The notes beneath the pieces were generated by a model. That model searched no databases. It had not been told where the DNA came from and was given only the letters and a program-made list of their open reading frames with translations. This document shows, piece after piece, positions 25,310-36,640 of a stretch of DNA of 64,000 bases. The stretch is taken from assembly GCA_030248225.1 (NCBI GenBank), contig JASANE010021118.1:1-64000 (forward strand), in the 5' to 3' direction. The stretch comes from Trileptium ribeirensis (Eukaryota; Nematoda; Enoplea; Enoplida; Thoracostomopsidae). Every line of letters begins with the position of its first letter. Within the stretch, counting starts at the first letter, position 1. The position numbers were made by a program, and so were the translations under genes.

Positions 25310-25545
25310 AAATTTTCTTCAAATTTGACATATTTGTGCGAATTTTTACTGAATTTTCCCCATTTTTGGCCAATTTTCCAACAATTGTCTTGTCGCAAAT
25401 TAAATTTGTAGCGTCCTTTCGGAAGGAGGATGTGCGGAGCCTTGGGGAGCCCCTGTACATGTCGAGATCCCGTCACATCATACTTCGGGTGGCCGTCACA
25501 ACCTATGTCTCCTATCCTATGTGTCCTATTTTTGGGGGTTATATC
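25310..25545 (+). repeat. T-rich-core repeat, copy 2
   Basis: It has a T-rich core of TTGCTAAAATTTTC, GAATTTTCCCCATTTTTGGCCAATTTTCC words (25312-25385), then a GC-rich tail (GGAAGGAGGATGTGCGGAGCC...). The layout is the same as at 20226 and 52080, but the box-B-like word is not preserved in this copy. It is decayed. Confidence 0.4.
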
Positions 25546-25639
25546 CGTGTTTAAGGCAGTGATTCCGAGATTGTGTACGATAATGTCTAACTAGCATGAT
25601 ATAGAATGAACAAATTTATTGATATTGGTAATTCTAAGA

Positions 25640-25905
25640 CTACTACAGCTAAAATTTTAGTCATGCTTGTGTTGGTTCGTGTATGAAGTTCCGTATTGAT
25701 TATGTGGGCGAAATGATGAAAGCGATATTTTGTTTCGGTAGGAAGCCAAAATTGCTCGTAGTCCGTCCGTTTTAAAATCCATCACTCCCCTGTGTCCCTC
25801 TGTCCAGAAAGCTAGCTCGACTCCTAGTAGATGTATTTTTAGGAATTCCTTAATTGAAAGGTTATCTATATTGACTAGTACTTCGCGTAATTATATAGTG
25901 GAAAA
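25640..25905 (+). repeat. Dispersed repeat, copy 1 of a local pair
   Basis: It shares in order with 26880-27105 the words GAAATGAT.AAAGC.ATATTTTG, CGGTA..AAGC.AAAATTG, CTGTCC and AGCTCGACTCCTAGTAG. The other copy reads GAAATGATCAAAGCCATATTTTGACACGGTAAAAAAGC, CTGTCTGTCCGCC and TGCTCGACCGCATGTAG. No coding frame is kept. The two copies bracket the inverted-repeat elements at 25919 and 26370. Confidence 0.5.
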
Positions 25906-25918
25906 AGTGCGAGTGTGG

Positions 25919-26302
25919 TAAAGCTGCCTTCACACATCAAACTTTTTCTAATTTTGAGCTCATCATTTGATCAAAGTAGATTAAAATGTTGACCTCAATT
26001 TTTGATCAAAATTGGAAGGCATTTTTTATGTTTTTAGCGAATTTAAACGTGTGAACACTGTTCAAATTTTTCTAGCTTTATTCCTTAGCTAATCAAGGCA
26101 ACTGAATAGAGCTTGAGAAATTTTTGAGCCAAAAATTGAGCTGAAAAATCGAAGTAAAGTTGTTTCCCCTCTTTTTCCTTACAAATTACATTCAAATGTT
26201 GATCAAAATTTCATCAATCTTTGTTCAAATTTTGATCAAAATTTGAGCTCAAATTTTTAGCTCAAAGTTTGAGCAAAAATTTTGACGTGTGAACGCAGAT
26301 TA
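25919..26302. mobile_element. Short inverted-repeat element (MITE-like), copy A
   Basis: The left end is TAAAGCTGCCTTCACACATCAAAC. The right end, read on the other strand, is TAATCTGCGTTCACACGTCAAA. TA at both outer ends suggests a TA target duplication, as in Tc1/mariner-type or similar elements. The interior is packed with self-complementary TTTTGATCAAAA and TTTGAGCTCAAA words. About 384 bases long with no coding capacity, it is non-autonomous and inferred to be mobilised by a transposase encoded elsewhere. Confidence 0.7.
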
Positions 26303-26369
26303 ACAGCAAATTTTTATCTCTGGATTAAATGGTGATCTGCATTTTTCGGACAACGCCTCGTGCAAGAGT

Positions 26370-26632
26370 TAAGGCGTGTTCACAGGCTCAAACTTTTTGA
26401 TCAAATTTGAAAGCATCTTTTTCGCATTTTTGGTAAGTTTGAACGTGTTAACACTGTTCAAACTTTTCAAGAATATTTCTATATCCAATCATGGGCGATA
26501 GGTATTGCCTGAAAATGTTTGAGCTTAAATTTTGATCGCAAATTTTGAAATATTGCCATTTTTCTTTAAAAATTACCGTCACATTTTGGTCAAAATTTGA
26601 GCAAAATGTTTGAGCGTGTGAACGCGCCTTTA
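26370..26632. mobile_element. Short inverted-repeat element (MITE-like), copy B
   Basis: This is the clearest copy. The left end is TAAGGCGTGTTCACAGGCTCAAAC and the right end, on the other strand, is TAAAGGCGCGTTCACACGCTCAAAC. The arms continue for roughly 40 bases (TTTTTGATCAAATTTG against ATTTTGCTCAAATTTTG). About 263 bases long, it lies only about 67 bases from copy A. It has no open frame of its own. Confidence 0.8.
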
Positions 26633-26879
26633 TGACCTGATATGTTACGAAACGCCAAGGCCAAAATAAAAAAGTTTCCAATTCACGTCGGTGATCCGAG
26701 GCAGGAAATGTTCATGGACAGGAATTAATTGATAGAGCGCAAACGGAAAGCTAGGTGCTCACAAAAAATTGTGAAAATTCATCAATCCGGTGAAAACTTA
26801 TGTGTGGCACAAACAGACAAAGAAAGATTTTAGTCCAATTAAGCACTGTTTAAATAAAACTTAGATTTTTCATTTGGAA

Positions 26880-27105
26880 GGTTAACTATATCGAGCATTA
26901 ACTAGAAACGAGTGGAGAAACGCAACGACTGTGGCTACTCTATCCTTAGTGGTCAGTATCTTCAGCGAAATGATCAAAGCCATATTTTGACACGGTAAAA
27001 AAGCTAAAATTGTCTGTTTATCAGGAATGACAAGAAATGTGAGATTCGCGTAGACGGAATCTGTCTGTCCGCCCACAAGACTTGCTCGACCGCATGTAGA
27101 GATAT
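26880..27105 (+). repeat. Dispersed repeat, copy 2 of a local pair
   Basis: This is the partner of 25640-25905; see that entry for the shared words. The order of blocks is partly shifted: the GGAAGGTTAACTATAT block stands before the GAAATGATCAAAGC block here and after it in the other copy. That could reflect a larger repeat with circularly permuted breakpoints, or a tandem unit. Confidence 0.45.
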
Positions 27106-27739
27106 TATACCATTTTATATAAGGGAGAATTTAGTTATGGGAAGAGTCGATGACAGTCGACTCTGTTGAAGAGTGCGATATACTTCATTCCGTTTATTCA
27201 TATTATCACCTGCGGTACGTGGCCGTGGTTTTCGCCCCTACCTCCCATGTTTGTGTGGTTTTAACCCAACTTAATCAATTTTCATTACTCGATAACTTTT
27301 AAGTCTCAAATCACATATTTTTATTTAGATTTAATGCATTTATAACTGCATCAAATTTTGTCATTCAATGCAGTTAGATAAAAAGTATAAACCATCGTTA
27401 TTATTTTTGCTAGCGAAAATTTTTTGAATTGCTTACTGCGACTTGCTATTTTTATATAAAGATTCATTATTTAGAGCAGTGAAGACGGTTATGCTTAATA
27501 ATCTGCATTATTTTTTAAATATATTCCACCTCAAAGTGTGTGTGAGCATTTTCTATAAACCGTATTGAACAAGTGTCTCACTGAATAACTTTCTTTACGA
27601 AACACTACTTTCGAAAATATTTGAGTGCCTAACTGTGCGCATAATAGATTCCCTATAATAGATTGTTACATTTAGCTATGTATATATACATCAATTTATT
27701 TCATGGATTCAAACGTCAATTTTACATTCATTTTAATGT

Positions 27740-27985
27740 AAAAGCTGCGTTCATACGCTCAGACATTGTCAAAATTTGACCAAGTTTTGATCAAAATTTG
27801 GCTCTAATTTGCAATGGAAAATGTTGCAAATCGCAAGGTTTCAATTTTTTTTTCAGTGTCTTGTTAAATTTTCAGCTTAAAAATTGTCAAGATACGTTAT
27901 TGTCTCTGATTGCATAAGGCAAATATACTACACAATTTTGAACAATGTTTACACTTTCAAACTTGAAAAATGCTTTCAAATGCGA
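27740..27985. mobile_element. Short inverted-repeat element (MITE-like), copy C, truncated
   Basis: The left end is TAAAAGCTGCGTTCATACGCTCAGAC and is followed by the family's interior (ATTTGACCAAGTTTTGATCAAAATTTGG). The internal word AACAATGTTTACACTTTCAAACTTG matches AACACTGTTCAAACTT of copy B. No right terminal repeat is visible, so the copy is truncated or its end has decayed. Confidence 0.6.
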
Positions 27986-28019
27986 ATTCTATTTTCTTTA
28001 ACGATCTATTCTGATTCTC

Positions 28020-29360
28020 TTAATATTTAAATTTAATACTCTTACTATTCATTTTAGATTATGATTCATTGTTGTTCTTTGTTCAGGGAATATCCCGGAT
28101 TCACACCGGTTATAACGTCACCCTCTCACTCTCTTACGTTTATTAAACATACCAAATGTTACAAAAGGAAGAACATACAGTAATTTCAGTATATATTGAT
28201 TATATATAACAAAGTGTTAATGCTTTAATTAAGATTATCAGAAAAGAAGTAAATATCTCTTGCATCTGATCAAATATTTCGATCAACTTGTAAACTGGTA
28301 AGCTTTGCCTGAATGTACAGTTTTACACCTATGGTTCTATTCTAATGATAGTTGAACGACGAAGCTTCTCCCCGCAGTATCATCACTACTTCTTTAACCA
28401 TGCTCACCGAATTCAGTTTGGGCTTTTTTGTCCGTGCATAATTAATATCGGTAATAACAAAACAATGTATATTATATATATATGCTGTACTTAATCTCTG
28501 GGCTATTTTCTGATATTATATCTAATTTTTTGTGCTTCTATCTTTGAAAACAATTATTGTCGTTTTGTTCGTTCGTTGTCTGGTACGTACATAGTAAGTT
28601 AAGCTAACTAGCAGTGTAGCCACCAATATAATATTGAGCTGGTGCACATCAAGAGGGGCCAGGGCTTCGTCCTTCTTCTGAGGTTTTTAAACAGGCGGTC
28701 TCCGCAATTTTTCCATAGCACCCCCTCCACGCTTATGTTCGGCCCCGCGTCTGAACAGAATGCTGCGCCCAGATATCGAATCCTATTATTAGGTCAACTG
28801 ATGAACGATATACATTTGTATTTGCCAAAAAATAACCAAACCTAACAATGAATATTGAATGTTAGTTTTGATATAAAAGACGGAGTCATTTACCGCTTGT
28901 ACTGACTAGGTAATCAATCCAAGTATATGATAGGATTGTTGTTTTAGGACTGAACGAGTGGTTGATAAAAATCTACAATGGCTTAATGTATACATAGTGT
29001 ATAAGTAGGTGAAGTATATGGGCGACGGAAGAAACGGACGAAAAACACATTATTGACGACGGACTCAGAGTTTAACTAGTATGTCATCTTTTATAACCTT
29101 AAGCTCAGCATGACGAAGAGGAAATCGTCGTTTTTGACAAAAATGCGATGAAATTAAAAAATTAAAAGAATTAATGAAAATGAAATAAATATATACATAG
29201 ATTAAATCACCTATAATAAATGTCTTCACCGACATAGGGTGCCGCTGTTTCGCGTCATCTGAATGACCAACCGATGCATTGAGCAATACTGCCATTAAAC
29301 ATCGTCACCTTCTCCGTCAAAGAAAACCTTTAAGAAACTGTTTCATATCGGTAGTAAGCT
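28020..29360. other. Intergenic DNA, no supported gene
   Basis: A good-looking acceptor (TTGTTGTTCTTTGTTCAG at about 28067-28086) is followed by about 30 open codons in one frame, but nothing in them is recognisable. 28640-28790 is a GC-richer patch of repeat appearance (AGGGGCCAGGGCTTCGTCC). No gene is called. Confidence 0.4.
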
Positions 29361-29369
29361 GACACATAC

Positions 29370-31350
29370 ACGTTGCTGCTGCGCCGCCGTGTGGTCTGTT
29401 CCGTTTAATTTTAATTCACTTTGAATTCACCTTCTTTGCAATACCATCTTTGTCTGCCTGAAGGTCATGGGCTATACACCTCATGCGCCTTTGTTTTACC
29501 GTTGTTACAATACCGGTGTTGACTGACCTAAACCGAGCATACAGTTCGGCATTGGTCATATATCCTCACCTAGTTGCTCCAAATATAGGCCGTAGTTAAC
29601 GTCGTTCAAAGATATCAAGCCTGAAATTTACGGGTCATGTCTTCAGTGCGTATAGCAGCACTGGTGGAACGTAGCTTTTATAGAGTTTGACTTTTGTGGA
29701 TGTCATGGTTTCCTTTTTCGGCACACTTTACCGCAGTGCGGTTGCTGGTATTAGTACTACAAGAATCGAGATTAATAACCTTTGACCAGAGATAATATAC
29801 AAGAGTCGACATTAGATAAATTTTCGGTATTTATGTGATACTTGCGCGAAAGCACATCGGTCTTGCGCCATAGGTGTCGAAGTGCTGTCGCCGTAGTTAG
29901 GGTAGATGGTCTTGGGCGGGGGGATCTTTGGGGTGGGGGGTCGTCAGGGGAAGATAAATTTCTGAAATATTTACGAACCCAAAATTCAACCCTCGATTTT
30001 TTCCAATCTGCGGTAAATTTTTCGTAATGCTCACTATTTATCACCAACTGTATCCCAATTTTTGTCATTCTTCAAACTATTTTTCCAATTTTCACTAATA
30101 TTTCGTTAGCGCCTTCGGCGCGCAGCAGGAAAGGGGGAAATGATGCGGGTGCGGAACGTTCAGGAGGTTAATTTCGCATCAGACGATCTGACTATTGCAT
30201 GGGTAACTGCACACCCCCTATCGACACGCATGTATTTCGTGTGTTTACCGTTAGTCCAACCAGACTGCCGTATTTCGTTAGCTGATTAGCAGTGTTATGT
30301 CATGAGCGAAAGCTTGGTCTTTGTTGTGCGGTGCAACCCTGAAACAGGTTCAAATTATGACCGCACGGGTAGCGAGTATCTGCGGATAGTGGGTCTTTTA
30401 AAGTGCATAATTCTGCATTTGACGTAATTACTAGGTCGTTCCGTCTGGTGTGGCATCAAAAAGACTTAGTGGTTCCGTTTCTTCAGACATGTCCTGAAAA
30501 CTTGTTAGATTTTTTAGCACTCACTGTTGAAGTTATATACTAGAAAATTCGGTTTAGTGGCCACTGCGTAGCTCCATTTATTAGGAAATGGCCGCTGTCA
30601 TCGAAATGAATAAATCGCTCTTTTTATTGAGCGTTGTGCAAAAGGGTGGATATGTTGTTTCTTTTAGTTGGCGCCATCGAAAAGTGTATGTTAGCAAGCA
30701 TCCGTCCGGAAATTAAGCAATTTATTGGAAGGGCGCTCTGACCAATTTCATACAACCCTTAAATAGGAAGCCAACATTTCGCTTTAAGTGGCTGCTTAGG
30801 CGGCAAAGAGATGAGTGAAGGAAGTAGGTTACTGTGTTCGGCGGTTACCTGGGCGAATATGCCACTGGCAAAGAAATCAATATTAGGAAGCTAAATACAG
30901 AAGAATATTTTAAAGTCTATGACGATTAATTTTCAAAGCATACGATAAGTCCACACTTGGCGGGCTTGAAAAAATTCTTTGAGCCCGTGGGTACCAGCCT
31001 AGTGACGGTGAACAAACCATCAATTTTCGGGGGTACCCTCGGGTTCACGATTTTCTGTATAGATAAGATATGCGAAGACAGTGAATGTCTATACCTATTC
31101 CGTAGTTGCCTTTAATCTTGTGACATTTACAAAACCCAATCAACCGCGTAGTTAAACAGTAACGGGGACTGTATTAATTCTTGTGAACCATCAGATGTCA
31201 TGTTGTTCGTTCGAACTTCGCTAGTTGTTTTCCGTAGATTTGTATGATGATACCTAGTAGCTTCGTGAAATGCCATCATTTCCCAATATGTTACAAAGAG
31301 CCTGACGGTCGACTGAATGAAAAGCCGTCTTATAGTTTACAAAACTGACG
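29370..31350 (-). pseudogene. Broken LINE (non-LTR retrotransposon) reverse transcriptase
   Basis: Reading the - strand from 31350 downward, the order of reverse-transcriptase landmarks is kept. There is a YKTAFHSVDRQAL block (family: DYKKAFDSVDR), then WFTRINTV (family: F.VKTGVRQG), then FNYAVDWVL (family: FN.AIDWVLR) near 31100. FAHDITLL (family: FADDIALL, catalytic aspartates) follows near 30325-30300, then GLTVNTRNT with GGVQLP near 30285-30215. At 29700-29400 is a C-terminal block with TKVKLYKSYVPPVLLY and RRMRCIAHDL (family: RRLRW.GHVLRM). Many stops interrupt it, including TGG-to-TGA changes. The family is RTE/CR1/jockey-like, not resolved further. The gaps between blocks exceed those of an intact element, so later insertions are likely. 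It is non-functional. Confidence 0.8.
29866..30178 (+). repeat. T-rich-core repeat inserted in the LINE relic, copy 3
   Basis: It has a GC-rich head (GGTAGATGGTCTTGGGCGGGGGG...), a T-rich core (CCAATTTTTGTCATTC, TTTTTCCAATTTTCACTAA) and a GC-rich tail (GCGCAGCAGGAAAGGGGGAAATGATGCGGGTGCGGAACG) followed by AGGTTAATTTCGC, a weak box B. It separates two blocks of reverse transcriptase that are normally close, so it probably inserted into the LINE copy after that copy arrived. Confidence 0.5.
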
Positions 31351-31469
31351 TTCGAGGACAGAAGTTCGAAGTTCATGCTATATTCATAAAATTTATAAAT
31401 AAAATACATCTTAAATATTTAACATATATAAAATTCACTGTTCAGTGACAGTTAAAAACGTGCAATAAA

Positions 31470-31743
31470 ATGCATTGAAAGCGTGCGAACACTGCTCAAA
31501 CTTTGTAGCGTATTGCTTCAGCCATTCAGGGACAAAGAAGATATCTCTAAATTTGAACTAAAAATTTGACGTTAAGTTGCGAAGATTGATGCGTATTCGT
31601 AGCAAATTGCTGTCGTAATTTTTCAAAGTACAAATGGCAGTCAAATGTTGGCGAAATTTGATCAAAGTTTGATCAAATTTTAGGTACAAGTTTTAAGTTT
31701 AAAATTTCTGCAGATAACCTTGACCGTGAGAACGTACCTTTAT
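31470..31743. mobile_element. Short inverted-repeat element (MITE-like), copy D
   Basis: The right end, on the other strand, reads TAAAGGTACGTTCTCACGGTCAAGG. The interior has AAATTTGATCAAAGTTTGATCAAATTT and GCGTGCGAACACTGCTCAAACTTTG, matching the internal AACACTGTTCAAACTT of copies A and B. The left terminal repeat is not clear, so the left limit is approximate. Confidence 0.55.
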
Positions 31744-31744
31744 T

Positions 31745-34700
31745 AGCTTAGGTTTTGGGGGAATTAATATCGATCACAAAAATACCATTGTGTGTGCGCC
31801 AAGTGTAGTATCGCTGTTCTTGTTCAATTTGTATTTACATTGCTGACATAAACAGATTAGATTATTGGCATATTGGAATATAGGTCGTTCTATGTAGTGC
31901 GATAATGGGCGACAAGAATAAAAACATGTGTTGAAAGTGTTCGCCACGTTAATTTTAAGGCATTGCTGGTTTATTTTTGCTTTTCTTGAACTTCGATTAG
32001 AAGCTTAAATTTGCGCTTTAAATTCTGGTGCGTTAGCGAAGAATTCTTTCTGTTCACGTTGAGAAATTGGTTTCTTGATTTTTTGTGGCATCCAGTATTA
32101 AAATTTGCAACGTTCCATGATCACATGTAATAGGTTAAAAGAACGCTAGAAATCTTTATTTTTGTGCCGTGTAGATAGGGCTTCAAACTCATTACAACCG
32201 CTTCTTTGTGTAAAAATAAGCCGAAGGGTGTTGGTTCACAAAAGGGTCTGACAAAATAGTTCTTGTCTGTATTACGACAACCGGAGCAACATATTTCAGC
32301 CTAATCTGGCTTTTTGTACAGCGATTAAGGCTCACTACGGCTAAAAACAAACATGATTTTGAAGCTTATCTTGCGTAAAGCTTTTAATAAAGCTATTCTT
32401 GGGTCAAAAATTAGGGTACAAATGGTGTTTTATAAAGGCTCCATGAGATCCGAAATACATAAAAACGGCCATGTATATATGCGATAGAGGTATATATGGG
32501 TGATATTTGGTTCATTATATAGTACAATTGAAGATCTATGTGTATACCTGCACATCAAGCGTTGTAGGATTAAGTAGAAATGAGTTTTAAAATGTGCTCA
32601 TGAGACAAGAAATACAGGAAAGCGACTATATCTCAGTATCCAATAATAAACATAGTGGTGACATGTGATTAGTATAAATGCGTTGCAGTCATATTGGGCT
32701 TATTTTGTAGAAAGAACGAAGCTCTATGCAGCGGCATATGACGTGTTATTACTGTGGTTACATGAGAGGTGTGCTTGTGCAATTTTTTTAAGCCCGCGGG
32801 TACACGAAAAATTAGTCCATTGTCGCTAGGTCCGTGGTCGCAGAGCGGACTCAGGGGAATTTTTTTCGGCCTGTGACGAAACTTTTGACATTAAATTATT
32901 CTTCTGCATTTAGCTTCGTAGAATTGAGTTATTTGCAGTGGCATTCGCGGCCCAAACCATACGGTGAAGAAGTTGACCCAATTTCGTCATGTGCGCGCTA
33001 CCGCTCAACCAGTCATCTTAATCGAAAAATTTTTATCTTAAGGATATTGTGAAATTGGTCATAGCACCGATTCAATGAATTGCTTAGTTTTCGGACGGCT
33101 ATCCACTAACACAACCTTGCAGAAGAGTCCCACTAAAGGAAACGAATCATACTCTCTTTTGAACAACATTAAGTAAAGGTAGCAATTTAGTTATTTAGAT
33201 AACGGGCCACGAAGTGGCCACTAAACGAAATTACTTGTATGTAATTGCCAAAATGATCTAATAAGACTTTGGACATTACCAACCAAACGGTGCCGCTATA
33301 TATTGCGTTTTGATGTAGCTTAGTGGAAAGAACCACCAGTGCCGGAACAACTAGTAGTGCGCTCCCCCAAAAAAGTCCCAGGGTGGAGGCCCCCATTTTT
33401 GAAACCGGTCATACTGTTTATAAGATCAATGAGTATATTTATGAGATCAATTGTAGTAAAATATAACTGAAATGCAATTCATACATAGAGAAGTTACTTA
33501 TCAAAGCTAGTTTCACCAAATGCGCTATCCTAGGACGCAAACTGACAGTAATGGCTGGAAGCCTTCTGGTAAGTCCCTCTGCTTTTAGATTTTCGAGGTG
33601 GTAGCCCTGTTAGAGCGCCGTTATAACGATGGAACTATTCATGTGGATTTTAATAGATGTTCCTTGCCAGGGTAGTGCCCCTCCAATGGGGGTATGGGGG
33701 GTGGCTGCTCCGGCCCTGAGAACCACATAGTCATTGTGTCATTAGCGCTGTCCATTAAAACGCAGGATTATGCACGTTAAGGGTGCCCACTCCTCGCGGG
33801 GTTAAGATTGGAGCCCGTACCAGACTTGGCCCGCGGCTACCCGTATTCGCCCTCAGTTCTGGGTTGCAAATGTCGTACTGTTGAGCAAAATGGATTTTAA
33901 GATGTGTTATAATCATGAGATTCAAGATACACGAAAACGACCATGTCTACATAATCAGTGAAAATACGCATGTGATACTGCACTCATTTTGTCGCTTTGA
34001 TTGAAAGCTGTATGGCACGTAGTTACGGTAGTTACCCGTCATCTAGGTTTGGTTCTACATAGTTATAAACGGCCCTCGAATTCAAAGGAGACAAATTGTA
34101 TAAATATTATATACAAAGTTTACGACAACCAAAGATGTCGCAAACCCTTCAAAAGTGGAGGGGGACATCGAAAAGTGGAGGCACGGGCCATTTCCATTGA
34201 CTTTGTTATAATTTCATCAGTTAATTTTTCGCGTTTGTCAGTATACAGTGGAAGAGGTCGGGGGCCAGCCGCCCGTATTCTCCAATGTGCAACACCCTTA
34301 AAGTACCTAGTAATAATAACTAATAATTTTTTATTTTTATGCTGAATCGGCACTGAATATGTGTGGTAAGTTTTCGTAGTTGAAAAATACATGATGAAAA
34401 TGTGTTCAACGTCGACACTAATGTATTATAGGCAGGGACGCAGAAAGACGGAGGGAGCAGCACCCCACATTTCGACCAAAACAGGATACAACGATGAACT
34501 GTCTTCCAATTTTTATGCTGCCACCGTACCGCTGTTCAGTAAAATTGTCGAATTCTGGCGGTCAGTTGCCATACATTCACTTTCAATGTTTCTCCTCACT
34601 GTGACAGTTGTTAGTAGCTTTAATTATATGTAATATACATTTTGGTCAAATGTCACATCCAATTGTATTCGTAGTTTGCGTTACATTAAAATCTACATGT

Positions 34701-34930
34701 GTCTTCATTCGCTGGTACATCGAACAAACGATCCGGGTTATAATCTGTGTTTGCAGCAATAAATCGTAATTATAATAATTTATAATTGCTACTCCGCGTG
34801 TGTTGTTGTTCTTTTCTCTTCTTTCTTGCATAATGAGCAAGCAAAACTTATCGTTGTAAAGAAAGCAACGAACAAAAATGTGCATTGAGTTTGGTCGTTT
34901 GTCTCAATAATTTTGAATTGCCAGTCAAGT
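31745..34930. other. Intergenic DNA, no supported gene
   Basis: It consists of AT-rich sequence with islands of GC-rich repeat remnants: 32785-32850 (AAGCCCGCGGGTAC, similar to GAGCCCGTGGGTACC at about 30980), 33340-33400 and 33660-33850. Frames at 32834-33052, 33187-33396 and 34001-34345 have no splice context or motif. Confidence 0.4.
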
Positions 34931-34934
34931 CAAT

Positions 34935-35560
34935 CAGTCAGCTGCACTAGAGCTTGCGGGTGTGGTGGGGGAGTACAACACAGTGCAGTTTAAGCTTAAA
35001 ATCCAAAGATTGTTGTAAATTATTGCTGATGTGTTGCTGTATGTTGCTTTGTTTGCTTTTGCCGCAGCAGCTTTGCTTGTGTGCAAGTTGGTTGGTTGGT
35101 TGGTTAGTTTGTGCACGGCGCGTCTGGCTGTAGGCAATTTATATTGTATAAGCTTCAGCAGCGCTCAGCGAACAAAATGCAAAATATTCTCGCAATAGCA
35201 ATCAACTACAATTGTATCGGGCGAAGGCCTCATAGTCGACATCGTTCATTTTGTATTTTGCTCGAGGTATGTTGTGTTGCGGCAGCAGCAGTTTAATTTA
35301 AGAGGGCTGTTTTGTGCTGCGTGTGTGTCAATGTGAGCCCAGTCGTTTAAAGCAAGTTTTCGATCTTTGTTTTCGATGAGTGAAACTGAGCTCTCTTCCG
35401 CAAGCGAGCAATGTTCTTTAAAACTTGTACCACAACGACGACGACGATGATGATGGCTGGCTGGCTCATATCGCGGCAGCGCACGCACAGCGCAACTGCG
35501 ATTCAGCAAACAATATTTCGTTTTATTGATTGACTTCATTTTTTGTTCGCATTGAAGCCC
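34935..35560. promoter_or_regulatory. Leader-like island, strand uncertain
   Basis: It contains GTTGGTTGGTTGGTTGGTTAG (about 35089-35109) and, further on, CGACGACGACGATGATGATGGCTGGCTGGCTC (about 35434-35466). These are the same kinds of tetra- and trinucleotide runs as the islands at 5.85, 37.6 and 43.7 kb. On the - strand the text reads as CA-rich leader (CCAACCAACCAAC, AGCAACACATCAGC), with an ATG at 35539 followed by about 40 codons and GTACAAGT. On the + strand ATGCAAAATATT (about 35177) runs to CTCGAG|GTATGT. Neither is decisive. Confidence 0.25.
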
Positions 35561-36194
35561 TCGCTTTCTAGAGCAAACGTTAGTTGTTCGGTTGCAATGT
35601 AATCTTGCCTTTTGTTGCTTTGCTTAAAGTTGAGGTTTTCTGTTTTCGCCTACATACACTGTACGTCTTTCGTGGGGTTTGCATACATCGTATGTTTATA
35701 TAGCTGCAGGGGTCTTTTAAGGTTCAAGCGCAATTTGTTGCATTCCATTCAAATGGTTAACTGACCATATCGCGCGAGGTGTTGCGATTTTGATTATTGT
35801 TGTTGCTTGTAATCGCGAAGATTTAAAATTTCAAGCTATATTACACAGTTGAAACGCAATCCAAATTTCATCAATCAATATTTTTCGTGCTTTAAAACAA
35901 TCAGTTTAGTATCGTGCAGGCCTTAAGATACCTGCACAAATATCATCAATGACAAAAGGCAACGGAATTAATGCACTGTTGAAAATTCAGTTAGGCGTGT
36001 ATATCCGAGTACTTCGAACAGCCCATTGCGTCTTAGGAGATGATCAGTTGAACTCTGTAAAAATAGTTTATTCTTAAAAGGTTTCGGATATTGTCCAGAA
36101 ATTTTAGTCAATAAAACACTCTACATATCGAACGGTGTTAAAGGAGAATGTTGCGTTTATGTTAGGAAGGCTAAATTTTGGGGTCTGTTCTTTT

Positions 36195-36480
36195 AGCCCC
36201 CCCCCAGCCCGAATTTGGTCAATTTTGGTATCAATCGATTCAGCTCAATGAGGCGGTTCAGAAAATACTCATCTTACCCACATCCCTGAAATTTTTTTCC
36301 GATTTTTGAAGGTCCGGATGGTCCCCTCTTGGGAACCCAAAAATTTTTTCTTCGGAATATGGTCATTTTGGGTACCATTCGATTCGGTTTGATGAGAGAA
36401 ATCTACTGGTTTGCATTTTATTGAAATCTAAGTCACCGTTAAAAAGTCATGAGGGCCCAAGTAACCCTGAAGCGTGGAAA
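36195..36480 (+). repeat. 'CATTCGATTCAGCTC' repeat, divergent copy
   Basis: It holds AGCCCGAATTTGGTCAATTTTGGTATCAATCGATTCAGCTCAATGAGGCGG and a second internal round GGTCATTTTGGGTACCATTCGATTCGGTTTGATGAG. Related sequence occurs at 45540-45845 and 51395-51665. The paired internal words suggest the repeat is itself built from two sub-units. It is non-coding. Confidence 0.45.
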
Positions 36481-36490
36481 TAAAGTGCAG

Positions 36491-36640
36491 GCCATTCTGT
36501 TCTTGATATACTAAGCCTGAGCCTTAGTCTTAGCCTAGGCTAAGGTCCTTATATGAGAGATACACTAAGCCTAATCGTAAATCGGGGGGCTGCCGCCGCC
36601 CGAACTCCTCACTCTAAGCTGTTCTTTTTTCTAACGTTAT
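36491..36640 (-). repeat. CTTAG-rich dispersed repeat, copy 2
   Basis: It starts TCTGTTCTTGATATACTAAGCCTGAGCCTTAGTCTTAGCC and ends GGGGGGCTGCCGCCGCCCGAACTCC followed by CTCTAAGCTGTTCTTTTTT. The reverse complement of 63405-63546 gives the same text with small differences. Two nearly full-length copies in opposite orientation define the element as about 145 bases long, with an AGAACAACTTAGAG end and a TATCGAGAACGGCATGG end. Confidence 0.7.

Noticed and set aside
28086..28180. Strong-looking acceptor followed by about 30 open codons
   Set aside because: Two frames are open for similar lengths with no recognisable protein text. It could not be linked to any donor in phase with confidence.
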